This document shows positions 42,270-51,278 of a DNA stretch of 64,000 nucleotides, piece by piece (within the stretch, counting starts at the first letter, position 1; each line of letters opens with the position of its first letter). The notes beneath the pieces are model-generated. The model worked only from the letters and a program-made list of their open reading frames with translations. It did no database searches and was not told the DNA's origin. Made by a program: the position numbers and the translations under genes. The stretch comes from C7867-006 sp035438705 (GTDB lineage: Bacteria > Patescibacteriota > Minisyncoccia > Phycocordibacterales > DATDWN01). The stretch is from positions 9,834 through 73,833 of the forward strand of contig DAORIV010000003.1 of NCBI GenBank assembly GCA_035438705.1, read 5' to 3'.

Positions 42270-44165
42270 TTAATTCGCAACAATATCACCCCCAGCAGGC
42301 ATACCATCCTCAAATTTTGTATTTGTTTGAGAAGCAAATGTCTTTAATTCTGCCCCAGTGTGAGAATCTATTGATGTAAGATTTGAAGAAAGTAATAAAT
42401 TTGGCACAGTAGAAACCTGATTAAGACTTGGGACAATTCCTAGTTTAAAATACACCTGCTTAGCTGAAGAAGTAAAACCAGATCCAGCAGATACATTTCC
42501 TATATCCCAAGTTACAACCCTAGTATCTGGATCAAAGGTAATTTTTTCACTACTTGGAGAAGTTTCACCTTTCCACGACACACCTTGTGGCAAAACTGCC
42601 CTAACACTGGTACCTCTAAGGTCACTTGTAGTATTAGTCAAAGTCCAACTTATTGTATATGTAGTTTCCATATCGGCCTTTGGAGGTATTGGCCCAGAAT
42701 TTGAAAATGGTCCTGTACTTCTAAGAGACTTACTCGTAAGATTCGCAACTGATGATATTTTTATTGTAACGTCCTCTGTTGAAGAAACTTTTCCACCGTC
42801 TCTACCTACCCTTTCCCCTGATATAACTATTTTAAGATCTATATATGGATTTTTAATTAACTTTGGTTGGACCAAATTAGAAATAGAAGCAACAGAAAAT
42901 GAAACCCTGCCTGAATCTCCAGGTGACATATCCCCAAGATTACTTGTTGTATTTTTATCCCAAACTATTTTATCCTCTACTGATCGATAAAATCCCTGAT
43001 CTGCCACAGTTACCCTTGATCTATCTAGTGCATTTCCAGAAAGCTTTACTTCGATTGTACTATCTACAATCTTATCCGGAAGAGTGTTTTGCCAACTTAT
43101 GGAAGTACCATTTGTTGCCCCGGGGTTTGCTACTCCATTGTTGTAAGAATCAACTTCTAGATCAAAGAAGGACTTTCTAATTCCCATAGTTATCAAATTA
43201 GAAACAAGCGGAGTATCAAAATCAAAAACCCCACCAGACTTTGTTCCAGCGGATATTCTAAAAGATCTATCTTCAAGGTTTTGACCGATCAAAACTCCAT
43301 TTATACTGATTATTTTTTTGTCTCCATTTTTTAAGTCTCCTATACTCCAAACTGAATCGTCTCTAACTGGTTTAATGTTTGATCCTTTGTAGGTAAATCC
43401 GTATGGGTATTCAATCTTCACTATTGCATCTTTTATTGGAACAGATGAATTTGAGGTTACGGAAACATCTATTGTTATATTCTGTCCTGAATTTACTTCC
43501 TTTGGATAATCAAGTTCTAATATTATCGGCGAAGAACCAATTAAAACTTCATAGGTTTTTTCTTTTGAAAAGGTAGCATTAGAACCTGTTACCTTATATT
43601 CGATTCTGAAAGAAAAAGTTTTAACAGTATCTTTCTCTCCAAACAAAACCACTCTCAAACTATGATCTTTTATTTGACCATTTTCAATCACTCCCAATGC
43701 GACTTCTTCATGTGAAATAGGTTTGTTTTCTTCAAGTACCGACTCTGTTCCATCTGGATAATCTATAAACAAAGTTGCGTCTTCTAGTGTGGTTCTATTA
43801 CCATTTTTAATAGAAAGTCCTATAGATAACTCTTCTCCAGAAGAAACGGAAGTTGGAGCAATTATGTCCATTGTTATGTTATTTGAAGAAATTGTATTCA
43901 ATCCCCCAAGGAATATAAAAGCAGCCACCCCAACTGATACCAAAAAGAATACAACTGAACCAAAAAAATACTTATTAAAAAATGCATTATTCCTCTTTAT
44001 TATCACTTCAGGGGGTAAATCATAGTTTGGTTTACTGCCCCAATCAGTCGGAACATCGTACTCTTTCGGAGCAACAGGAGTCCTTTTTTCTTTTGGAATT
44101 ATATCTTCGTTTCTTGAATAAAGAGTTCTTTTTAGTCTTTCTATACTACTTTCTTCTGGATTCAT
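42270..44165 (-). CDS. Large membrane-anchored beta-sandwich protein
   Basis: I start at MNPEESSIERLKRTLY (44165, 631 residues), since TATAAT lies 10 nt upstream and the longer frame would cover it. Residues about 1-65 are charged and cytosolic, with one membrane helix at about 70-90 (YFFGSVVFFLVSVGVAAFIF). The outer part is a series of four or more beta-sandwich units (SGEELSIGLSIKNGNRTTLE; SGQNITIDVSVTSNSSVPIK; ATNGTSISWQNTLPDKIVDS; METTYTISWTLTNTTSDLRG), like DUF11/CARDB-type domains that organise cell-surface or secretion assemblies. No enzyme motif. It follows recO in the ileS-recO group. Function unknown; envelope scaffold is inference. Confidence 0.7.
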   Translation of the reverse strand: MNPEESSIERLKRTLYSRNEDIIPKEKRTPVAPKEYDVPTDWGSKPNYDLPPEVIIKRNNAFFNKYFFGSVVFFLVSVGVAAFIFLGGLNTISSNNITMDIIAPTSVSSGEELSIGLSIKNGNRTTLEDATLFIDYPDGTESVLEENKPISHEEVALGVIENGQIKDHSLRVVLFGEKDTVKTFSFRIEYKVTGSNATFSKEKTYEVLIGSSPIILELDYPKEVNSGQNITIDVSVTSNSSVPIKDAIVKIEYPYGFTYKGSNIKPVRDDSVWSIGDLKNGDKKIISINGVLIGQNLEDRSFRISAGTKSGGVFDFDTPLVSNLITMGIRKSFFDLEVDSYNNGVANPGATNGTSISWQNTLPDKIVDSTIEVKLSGNALDRSRVTVADQGFYRSVEDKIVWDKNTTSNLGDMSPGDSGRVSFSVASISNLVQPKLIKNPYIDLKIVISGERVGRDGGKVSSTEDVTIKISSVANLTSKSLRSTGPFSNSGPIPPKADMETTYTISWTLTNTTSDLRGTSVRAVLPQGVSWKGETSPSSEKITFDPDTRVVTWDIGNVSAGSGFTSSAKQVYFKLGIVPSLNQVSTVPNLLLSSNLTSIDSHTGAELKTFASQTNTKFEDGMPAGGDIVAN

Positions 44166-44200
44166 ATTGGTATTAATTATAACACTATTTATTTTCAAAT

Positions 44201-44785
44201 CTACAATTGACTCTCCTTCAAAGCTTTATTTATCACGGAGACTATTTTTGTTTTCTCACTATCTATTTTTTCTAATAGAGAATAATCCCACAAACACGCT
44301 TCGTCAAAAAATATTTCTGTATTTTCATCTTTTGCAATATATCCTAGTCTATTTAATATTCTTAAAACCATAAGAATCTCAAACTCTGTTGTATTGTCTT
44401 CTTGAAGTTTTTTAAGATAATTAAAACCGGAAGATACCACTTCAAATGTTTTACTATCTGGAGATTCCCCCACTATCATTTTAAGCAACATCTTAAATAC
44501 TTGAGCCACCACCTTGTGAGTATATTTAGGTAAATCAAAAAATAAAGATGATTGGTATGTTGCATTGGTAACTTTCCAACCTCCTTTTCCCTTTACACAA
44601 GAAATGATCACAAAAGAACCTTCCTGCAAAGCCGTTCGGAGTTTTGAAACGGACAACCTCGCTGATCTGGCACTTGCAATTATTAACCCGAGATCTTTTG
44701 TGAATATGTGCAACAGAATATTCGCCTCACCAAACGGTGTTCGTTTTAAAATAATACCTTCTGTGGTGTAAACATGATAAGACAT
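44201..44785 (-). CDS. recO: DNA repair protein RecO
   Basis: A 194-residue RecO that loads RecA in the RecFOR pathway. The N-terminal OB-fold has the family opening HVYTTEGIILKRTPFGEANI and LHIFTKDLGLIIASARSARL with GSFVIISCVKGKGGWKVTNA. The helical part (about 85-190) is shorter than usual (E. coli 242, Bacillus 255 residues), and the C-terminal zinc-binding Cys cluster of many RecO proteins is absent. Start is 2 nt from the ileS stop, so likely coupled. Confidence 0.88.
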   Translation of the reverse strand: MSYHVYTTEGIILKRTPFGEANILLHIFTKDLGLIIASARSARLSVSKLRTALQEGSFVIISCVKGKGGWKVTNATYQSSLFFDLPKYTHKVVAQVFKMLLKMIVGESPDSKTFEVVSSGFNYLKKLQEDNTTEFEILMVLRILNRLGYIAKDENTEIFFDEACLWDYSLLEKIDSEKTKIVSVINKALKESQL

Positions 44786-44786
44786 T

Positions 44787-47700
44787 TTATCTCAGAATAG
44801 AGAAAGTGGTCTCTCCACCAATATCTGGAACGTTATACTTCTGTTTTTCTTCTGTATAAGAAATATCATTAACTCCAGTTGGAGATTTAATCATTTCCAG
44901 GTGTTTATATATAATTCCCTGCTTGTCTGTACAAAAAACAATGTTTACTACATCACTAGGATTTAATTTTTCTGTTTTCCTTGCATCTTGAATAGCTCGA
45001 ATAATATCTCTAGCAACACCTTCTTCTATAAGTTCTGGGGTTAAGTTGGTATCAAGTTTCACCTCATCACCAACCACTACCTCTTTTACATTAACCTCAT
45101 CAGCTATGATACTTAGTAACTCCTCTGAAAAACTTTCCTTTATTATAAGTGTGTTTAATGGCTGTCTTACCTTGTGGCCAGACTTTTGTCTAAGCTCCAA
45201 AGCCAAAGTAACATTCTCTCTAACCTTACTCATACTATCTATCAAAGAAGAATCAGTATCTCCGCCATTTGGCCAGAAGTCTAAATGCACACTTTCTTTT
45301 GATTCTGGATTCTTCATTTTTTGGTACACTTCTTCCGCAAAGAAAGGTGTAAATGGTGCCATATATTTTGAAAGTTCGATTAGTACAAAGGCTGTTGTTG
45401 CCAGTGCTTCATTTCTTTCTTCAGCATTCTCAGATTTAAATCTATCTCTTGAGCGTCTTACATACCAAGTAGAAAAATCGTTTACAAAATCCCTTATTGG
45501 CCTAGCAGATTCAAAAACTTGAAACTTCTCTAATGTTTTTGTTCCACCCTCAACCAACTCGTTTAGTCGTGACAAAATCCATTTATCCAAAACATTTTGA
45601 CTTTTGTTATGTGGTAGTGTTTTGTCATCTTTGTACAACTCATAGAATGCAACAATGTTTAGAAGTGGGTTGAAAACTTTTTTAACTATTTCATCGACAG
45701 TTTTCTCATCAAAGTTTTTTGAATCCCCTGGCTGGTTAACCATATACATCCAAAGTCGTAGTGCATCTACTCCGTATTTATTCATAAGCTCCCAAGGATC
45801 AAGAATGTTTCCAACAGACTTAGACATTTTCTTTCCGTCTTTATCTAGAATATGCCCAAGACAAATTACATTCTTAAATGCCCTACCCTTACCCATAAGT
45901 ATTCCTATTGCATGTAATGTATAGAACCATCCACGAGTCTGATCTATTGCTTCAGAAATAAAGTCTGCTGGGTATGCAAGCTCATTTTTATTCCAAGGGA
46001 AATGATCTTGTGCAAAAGGCATCGAGCCAGAGTCAAACCAAACGTCCATAACTTCCCTAACCCTTTTAAGTGAGCTTCCTTTTTCATCAACAAGCTCAAC
46101 ACCATCTATATATGGCTTATGCAGATCAACTTCATATTCTGAATTGTGTGGTAGTGGAATAAAAGAAATTTCGTGAACTTCTGCATTTCTTATAAACTCT
46201 TCTTTATCCTTTCCAAATAATGACGTTTCTACTCTGTTGTATCCTCTACTTGCAGATTCCAAAGCCCAAGCTGTGTGTTCGTGGGTCACAAAAAGTATCA
46301 CTTCATTTGTATTTGTTTTATCTACATCATACAAAAGGTTTCCTGTTCTATTTTTAACATCAGACAAATTTTCACCCTGCTCAGGCCTAATATCAAAAAT
46401 ATCCTCATCAGTTTTTATTAACTTATGATACTCATCTACCGACTGTCCTGACATAACCCCCAAGTCATGTTCTCCAAGTCTATCATCGAAAGTGAGTTTA
46501 TCCTCTGTTAGCCCAAGTACTTCTCTTATTATTTCTGCAGTTTCTGTAGTGCGCACAAAAGGAGAAGAGATTATTTTTGTAATACCTTTTTCTTTCAAAA
46601 CTTTTGCCGACTCTTCTACTTGTTTCCTGCCTTTTTCAGTAAGGTGAAAATTGTCTTCTTTTTTACAACTCAAAATATTTGCAACATTATGTTCACCTTC
46701 ACCGTGTCGAACTAGGAAATATTTATTTCCATTAGTTTTTATATATTTCTTTAAATCATCCAAACCTCCTATTACTTTTATATTTCCTTCAGAATCTTGC
46801 CAAACTGGGAGTGGAGTTCCCCAATATCTCTCCCGAGAAATAGCCCAATCTTTTATTTCTCGAAGCCACTCTCCAAAACGTCCTTCTTTTATGTGTGAAG
46901 GTTCCCAGACTATGTTTTCATTCTCTTTCACAAGTTCTTCACGAAGTTTTGACATAGCGATATACCATGAATCCCTTGCATAATAGATAAGTGGAGTTTT
47001 ACATCTCCAGCAGTGTGGATATGAGTGCTCGTATTTTTCTTTCTTAAATAGCAATCCTCTGTGAGCCAAATCTTTTATTATATCTACTGCGACTTCTTCA
47101 TCTTTAACAAATCTGTTAGACAAAAAATCCATACCATCTAGAAAATTCCCATCATCTTTAACTAAGTGAAACTTAGGGAGACCGATTTGTGTTCCCAAAA
47201 TAAAATCATCTTGTCCGTACATTACTGCTGTATGAACAATTCCTGTTCCATCGGTTGTGGTTACAAAATCTGCAGAGTAAACCTTATACGCTTTTGCAAA
47301 CGATTCTTTGTCTTTCTCCTCAAACTTCTGCACGAGGAATGGATACAGTGGTTCATACTCCATTCCAACCATTTCACTACCCTTATGTTCGGCAATAATC
47401 TCATATTCACCCTGTATCACTGAAAGTCTTTCTTTTGCTAAAACTAAAATCTCGCTGCCATTTTCTGTAGCGATTTTTACTTCTACATATACCACATCCT
47501 TTCCAACAGCAAGACCTACATTTCCTGGAAGTGTCCAAGGTGTAGTTGTCCACGCAAGAAAATATCCATTTTCAGTTCCTCTTATTTTAAACTTTGCAGT
47601 TACAGAAAGATCTTTATCATCTTGATAACCTTGTGCTAGTTCATGTGATGACAATGCTGTTCCACAACGTGGACACCAAGGTAGGACTTTGTAGTCTTTA

Positions 47701-48215
47701 TATAACAACCCTCTATCATTTACAGTTTTTACAATATTCCAAACAGACTCTATATAGCTTGTATCGAAAGTATAATATGCATCTTTTTTATCAACCCAGT
47801 AACCTATTCTATCTGTAAATTTTTCCCAGTCGCCAATGTATTCAAACACACTGTCTTTACACTGCTTATTAAACTCTTCTACTCCATATTGTTCTATTTC
47901 TTTTTTAGATTTAAGACCAAGTTTTTTCTCAATCTGGAGCTCAACAGGAAGTCCATGTGTATCCCAACCTGCCTTTCTTCTCACGTTAAAACCTTGCATC
48001 GTTTTGAAACGAGGAATGATGTCTTTAAAAACCCTAGACTCTAAGTGGTGTAGAGCTGGTTTAGCATTTGCAGTTGGAGGACCTTCATAGAAAACAAACT
48101 TACCTTTTGGAGCATCTTTTTCCAATGTTTTTTTAAACACTTCTTTTTCTTGCCAGAATTTTAAAACTTCTTCTTCTTTGAGTGCTGTTTGTGATTTTTG
48201 TGTTTCTGGATTCAT
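44787..48215 (-). CDS. ileS: Isoleucyl-tRNA synthetase with an inserted histidine-phosphatase domain
   Basis: A 1142-residue class I synthetase. HIGH-type motif lies in PPTANAKPALHHLESRVFKD (residues 46-65), the editing domain at about 200-400 (WTTTPWTLPGNVGLAVG), Zn-type CxxC at 181-184 and 402-405, KMSKS at 796-800, and the anticodon domain after about 860. The HHxx variant is the eukaryote-like second IleRS type. Between GGLDDLKKYI (about 490) and DLHKPYIDG (about 697) is inserted a complete histidine phosphatase/phosphoglycerate-mutase-like domain: RHG at 503-505, SPFVRTTETA with Arg555, GEHDLG and VTHEH with His645, all catalytic residues kept. Regulated by an upstream T-box. Coupled to recO. 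Confidence 0.96.
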   Translation of the reverse strand: MNPETQKSQTALKEEEVLKFWQEKEVFKKTLEKDAPKGKFVFYEGPPTANAKPALHHLESRVFKDIIPRFKTMQGFNVRRKAGWDTHGLPVELQIEKKLGLKSKKEIEQYGVEEFNKQCKDSVFEYIGDWEKFTDRIGYWVDKKDAYYTFDTSYIESVWNIVKTVNDRGLLYKDYKVLPWCPRCGTALSSHELAQGYQDDKDLSVTAKFKIRGTENGYFLAWTTTPWTLPGNVGLAVGKDVVYVEVKIATENGSEILVLAKERLSVIQGEYEIIAEHKGSEMVGMEYEPLYPFLVQKFEEKDKESFAKAYKVYSADFVTTTDGTGIVHTAVMYGQDDFILGTQIGLPKFHLVKDDGNFLDGMDFLSNRFVKDEEVAVDIIKDLAHRGLLFKKEKYEHSYPHCWRCKTPLIYYARDSWYIAMSKLREELVKENENIVWEPSHIKEGRFGEWLREIKDWAISRERYWGTPLPVWQDSEGNIKVIGGLDDLKKYIKTNGNKYFLVRHGEGEHNVANILSCKKEDNFHLTEKGRKQVEESAKVLKEKGITKIISSPFVRTTETAEIIREVLGLTEDKLTFDDRLGEHDLGVMSGQSVDEYHKLIKTDEDIFDIRPEQGENLSDVKNRTGNLLYDVDKTNTNEVILFVTHEHTAWALESASRGYNRVETSLFGKDKEEFIRNAEVHEISFIPLPHNSEYEVDLHKPYIDGVELVDEKGSSLKRVREVMDVWFDSGSMPFAQDHFPWNKNELAYPADFISEAIDQTRGWFYTLHAIGILMGKGRAFKNVICLGHILDKDGKKMSKSVGNILDPWELMNKYGVDALRLWMYMVNQPGDSKNFDEKTVDEIVKKVFNPLLNIVAFYELYKDDKTLPHNKSQNVLDKWILSRLNELVEGGTKTLEKFQVFESARPIRDFVNDFSTWYVRRSRDRFKSENAEERNEALATTAFVLIELSKYMAPFTPFFAEEVYQKMKNPESKESVHLDFWPNGGDTDSSLIDSMSKVRENVTLALELRQKSGHKVRQPLNTLIIKESFSEELLSIIADEVNVKEVVVGDEVKLDTNLTPELIEEGVARDIIRAIQDARKTEKLNPSDVVNIVFCTDKQGIIYKHLEMIKSPTGVNDISYTEEKQKYNVPDIGGETTFSILR
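46146..46724 (-). other. Inserted histidine-phosphatase domain within ileS
   Basis: Residues about 498-690 of the IleRS. The order RHGEGEHN, LTEKGRKQVEESAKVL, IISSPFVRTTETAEII, RLGEHDLGVMSG and VTHEHTAWALE matches the branch-1 histidine phosphatase family. All active-site residues appear intact, so hydrolysis of a phospho-substrate is possible. Confidence 0.88.
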
Positions 48216-48219
48216 AAAT

Positions 48220-48455
48220 TATTTCTTTGCAATTTATTATTCTTTTAAAATTAAAATCCGTCCTAACCAAACAAATAAAATTTGTTTAGCAAGGACGGAT
48301 TTCATTCCGTGGTACCACCTTGTTTTATCTGCCGATTAGGCAGAACTCTTACTGCTATAACGGGCTTACCCGTCAGGTTCTACTTTTCATGTATCAGATG
48401 AATTTCTTCCTGAAACTTGAGGTTGATTAGTCCTCTTTACGTTTGTAAAGATACT
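48220..48455 (-). promoter_or_regulatory. T-box riboswitch upstream of ileS
   Basis: The minus strand contains the invariant T-box sequence AAGGTGGTACCACGG (about 48321-48335), preceded by stem I-like pairs and followed by a terminator stem: AAATCCGTCCT...AGGACGGATTT with T-rich tail (about 48232-48305). T-boxes sense uncharged tRNA by pairing a specifier codon and the acceptor end. A TTCATCTGA stretch offers ATC (Ile) as specifier. A TATAGT -10-like box lies just after the argS stop. High uncharged tRNA-Ile should allow ileS expression. Confidence 0.9.
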
Positions 48456-48464
48456 ATAACATAT

Positions 48465-50141
48465 TTACATTTTTTCTGGAACTTTGATGCCAAGTAAATG
48501 TAGCCCCCCTATCATCCAATGCAAGAAAGTCCTTGTAATTGCCAAACGATATGGTGAAGTAACATCATTTTCATCTATTATTTTTCCACTTGCATAGAAA
48601 CTATTAAACTCTGCTGCAAGTTCTGTGAGGTAAGTGGTTATATAATGAGGAGCAAACTCTTTTCCAGATCTCTCTACCACATCAAAAAACCTATCCAACA
48701 TTCTTTCTAGATTAGTAGTTTGCCAACCTTCTGGCTTATCTCCAGAAATCTCTACAATATCTTCAGCCTTTTTTAATATTGAATTCGCTCTAACAGCTGA
48801 ATACTGAAGATATGGACCCGAATCACCATCAAATGAAATAGACTTATCAAAATCAAAAATAATATCACCTCCTATTGCCTGTCGCAGTATAGTGTATTTT
48901 ATAGCCCCAAGCCCTATTGTTTCAGCGATTACACCCCTTTCACTTTCTGGAATATCACCGTCTTTCATTTTTTCTAAAACTTTTTCAGTAACTTGATTAA
49001 TCAAAGCAGTGGCTGTAATAACATTTCCTGTTCTTGAAGACATCTTTCCTTCTGGAAGCTTGAGCATGCCATGAGAAATATGTTTTGTTTTTATAGCGAG
49101 TTCTGGGAAAACTAGCGACATAGCTTTAAGAAGAACTTTGAAATACTCATTTATCTCATTGCCAGTAATCACTATTGAAGTGTCATATTGATATGTATCG
49201 TATTTCAGTTTTGCCAAGCCAAGTTCTTTTGCTTCATATGTAGGCAAACCTTCTTTGTTTACAAAAACTCTAGTATGAAGTTTCTTGTCGTGATTTTCCC
49301 CTTTGAAAACAACAGCCCCGTCACTTTCTTCAAAAACTTCACCTACATTTTTCAAAACAGTCTCCTTTCCAAAATCTGCTACTTCACTTTCGAAAAAGTA
49401 GTGATCAAACTTAGTACCCAGAATTTTATACATTACTTCAAAATAAAGAAGTGATTTCTGTCTACCAGTTTCATACAACTCATTTATTTCTTCATCCGAA
49501 TGGTCGTATATCTTTTTATTTATTTCTATAATTTCTATTTTTGCCTCCTCATCTTCCTCGTATGCTTTATGTCCCTCAGCATATGCCTGCATCAAGTCTG
49601 TACCTTTTTTCATAGCCCAAACAGCTTTGGCGACATGAAGACCAACATCTCCTTGATAGTTTGCCCTTTGTATTTCAGCACCATTTTTCTCAAGTATTCG
49701 TGAAATAGATTCACCAATAACATTTGGCATAAGGTGTCCAATATGAAACTCCTTGAATGGATTAGGATCTGTATACTCTATAATTATTTTTTGACCAGAA
49801 AATATTAAATTTTCAGTTTTTCCATTTTTAAGTTCTTGCAATCTTTTTGCATAATAGTCTGGTGTTAAAAAGAAATTTAAAAACCCTGGTTTAGCCACTT
49901 CAATTTTTAAAATATTCTCCAGTTCTTTTGCTCTTATTTTGTCCTTACTTTCTAATTCTTTTTTGATTTCTTCTGCTAAATCAACTGGATTTTTCCCTAA
50001 TTCTTTTGCATGAACCATAGCAACTGAAGTAGTATAATCCCCTTTATCCAAATACACCGAAGAAACAACGGACACATTCAAATCCTTTGCTCCAAGATCA
50101 ATTAATATTTTTTCTATTTCTTTTTGTAATATTTCTTTCAT
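48465..50141 (-). CDS. argS: Arginyl-tRNA synthetase
   Basis: A 558-residue class I synthetase. N-terminal additional domain (about 1-110), then EYTDPNPFKEFHIGHLMPNV with HIGH, ANYQGDVGLHVAKAVWAMKK, the central VFVNKEGLPTYEAKELGLAK, KMSSR in the KMSKS position (LPEGKMSSRTGNVITA), and the anticodon domain (YLQYSAVRANSILKKAEDIV; SPYRLAITRTFLHWMIGGLH; ends LLGIKVPEKM). ATG overlaps the stop of the upstream MazG gene by one base (TAATG). Length normal. Confidence 0.96.
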   Translation of the reverse strand: MKEILQKEIEKILIDLGAKDLNVSVVSSVYLDKGDYTTSVAMVHAKELGKNPVDLAEEIKKELESKDKIRAKELENILKIEVAKPGFLNFFLTPDYYAKRLQELKNGKTENLIFSGQKIIIEYTDPNPFKEFHIGHLMPNVIGESISRILEKNGAEIQRANYQGDVGLHVAKAVWAMKKGTDLMQAYAEGHKAYEEDEEAKIEIIEINKKIYDHSDEEINELYETGRQKSLLYFEVMYKILGTKFDHYFFESEVADFGKETVLKNVGEVFEESDGAVVFKGENHDKKLHTRVFVNKEGLPTYEAKELGLAKLKYDTYQYDTSIVITGNEINEYFKVLLKAMSLVFPELAIKTKHISHGMLKLPEGKMSSRTGNVITATALINQVTEKVLEKMKDGDIPESERGVIAETIGLGAIKYTILRQAIGGDIIFDFDKSISFDGDSGPYLQYSAVRANSILKKAEDIVEISGDKPEGWQTTNLERMLDRFFDVVERSGKEFAPHYITTYLTELAAEFNSFYASGKIIDENDVTSPYRLAITRTFLHWMIGGLHLLGIKVPEKM

Positions 50142-50473
50142 TATCTATTGTCTCCAATACCCTTAATAACTCCTCTTTTGTTTCTAGATGCTAATTTTTC
50201 AATATTTGCCTTAGCTATATCATCAAAATTATAACCTAAATCTTTTGCTAAAACTGATAAATACCACAATACATCACCTAGTTCAAACTTCAAAGCTTCC
50301 TTCCTCTCTTTTGTCATCTTTTCAGTTCCATCATCACCCCTAAGCCATTTCTTAATTTTACCTATAACTTCCCCAGTCTCATCAGCCAATCCTAATGCAG
50401 GATAAACCACCTTATATTGTTTTGGATATTTTGCTGTTTTTAAAGCATTTTTCTGATATTCATTGAATTGCAT
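50141..50473 (-). CDS. MazG-type nucleotide pyrophosphohydrolase
   Basis: A 110-residue all-alpha NTP pyrophosphatase. I start at MQFNEYQKNALKTAKYPKQY (50473), since the longer frame has a non-conserved N-terminus and crosses a hairpin. Metal-binding residues are in LADETGEVIGKIKKWLRG (E-x2-E) and ELGDVLWYLSVLAKDLGYNF (E-x2-D). The family hydrolyses noncanonical or excess (d)NTPs to monophosphates. Its 3' end overlaps argS by one base. Location next to tmk, thyX and dCTP deaminase suggests a common dNTP-pool theme, though base composition differs. Confidence 0.88.
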   Translation of the reverse strand: MQFNEYQKNALKTAKYPKQYKVVYPALGLADETGEVIGKIKKWLRGDDGTEKMTKERKEALKFELGDVLWYLSVLAKDLGYNFDDIAKANIEKLASRNKRGVIKGIGDNR

Positions 50474-50512
50474 ATGCAAATAATAACATTGACCTCTTTG
50501 TTTATAAAGCGA

Positions 50513-50540
50513 AGCGCGGTGGTAATCATACCACCGCGCA
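50513..50540 (-). terminator. Strong hairpin after tmk
   Basis: GCGCGGTGGTA / TACCACCGCGC perfect 11-bp stem, 4-nt loop; the following minus-strand sequence is only moderately T-rich. Confidence 0.65.
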
Positions 50541-50546
50541 AAAGAG

Positions 50547-51149
50547 TTAGTTATCAAGAGCATGGCCAAGTGCCACCAATGCTACTGAAATCATTCTCTC
50601 TTCAGGAACATCGGCATCAACCTGAATAGAAACAATTCCTTCTCTCGAAAAGAACTTATCGTAGAAAACACGAGTCATTCGTCTGTCTTCTTCACTTCTA
50701 CGATCAAAATGGTTTTCACCTCCACGTGCTTTTAATCTACGAGTTGCTTCTGCTGGTGAAACCTTGAAATCAAGATAGATACAAGGAACACCTCTAAGAC
50801 AGACTTCTCTTGTGTGCCAGAAAAGTTCCTCGAGGTCTGGGTTTTTCCCGATTTGATATGCATAAGTTGAAGCATCAAATCTATCTGAGATAACTACTTG
50901 ACCCGCAGTAATTGCTGGTCGAATAATTTTCGCTACATTCTCTGCGCGAGAGGCCCAGAAAAGATTGAACATAGTCAGAGGATCTGCTTGTTCTGCATCG
51001 TCTGACAAAACCAGCTCTCTAACTTTCTGACTCAACCCCAAACCACCAGGTTCACGAGAAAAAATAAAGTCAGGTCTTGCTGACTTAAGATGGTTTATGA
51101 AGGTAGTTTTACCACAACCATCCAATCCTTCAAGGAATACTGCTTTCAT
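50547..51149 (-). CDS. tmk: Thymidylate kinase
   Basis: A 200-residue dTMP kinase. P-loop FLEGLDGCGKTTFINHL (residues 5-20), the DR motif in VVISDRFDASTYAYQ, the FSREPGGLGLSQKVRELVL segment and the LID-like RLKARGGENHFDRRSEED. Converts dTMP to dTDP. A GGAGG ribosome binding site precedes the ATG by 6 nt. The gene is GC-richer than the flanking argS-mazG or rplK regions and shares this feature with divergent thyX and the dCTP deaminase, so the three look like one acquired set completing dTTP synthesis. Confidence 0.92.
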   Translation of the reverse strand: MKAVFLEGLDGCGKTTFINHLKSARPDFIFSREPGGLGLSQKVRELVLSDDAEQADPLTMFNLFWASRAENVAKIIRPAITAGQVVISDRFDASTYAYQIGKNPDLEELFWHTREVCLRGVPCIYLDFKVSPAEATRRLKARGGENHFDRRSEEDRRMTRVFYDKFFSREGIVSIQVDADVPEERMISVALVALGHALDN

Positions 51150-51197
51150 ACGAAACCTCCAGTAAAAAGAATATCACTTAGTAAATAAATTGTAAGA

Positions 51198-51226
51198 TTG
51201 ACCTACACCTAGATAAAAGGTAGAAA
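51198..51226 (+). promoter_or_regulatory. Possible thyX promoter
   Basis: TTGACC (51198-51203), 17-nt spacer, TAGAAA (51221-51226), in the tmk-thyX divergent region. Confidence 0.4.
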
Positions 51227-51278
51227 TATACCAGAACTTTGTGTGGATTCCTCCACCAAAAACAAGGAGCTCTTTTAC

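Noticed and set aside
45046..45522. 158-codon plus-strand frame opposite ileS
   Set aside because: Antisense shadow of a well-defined synthetase gene.
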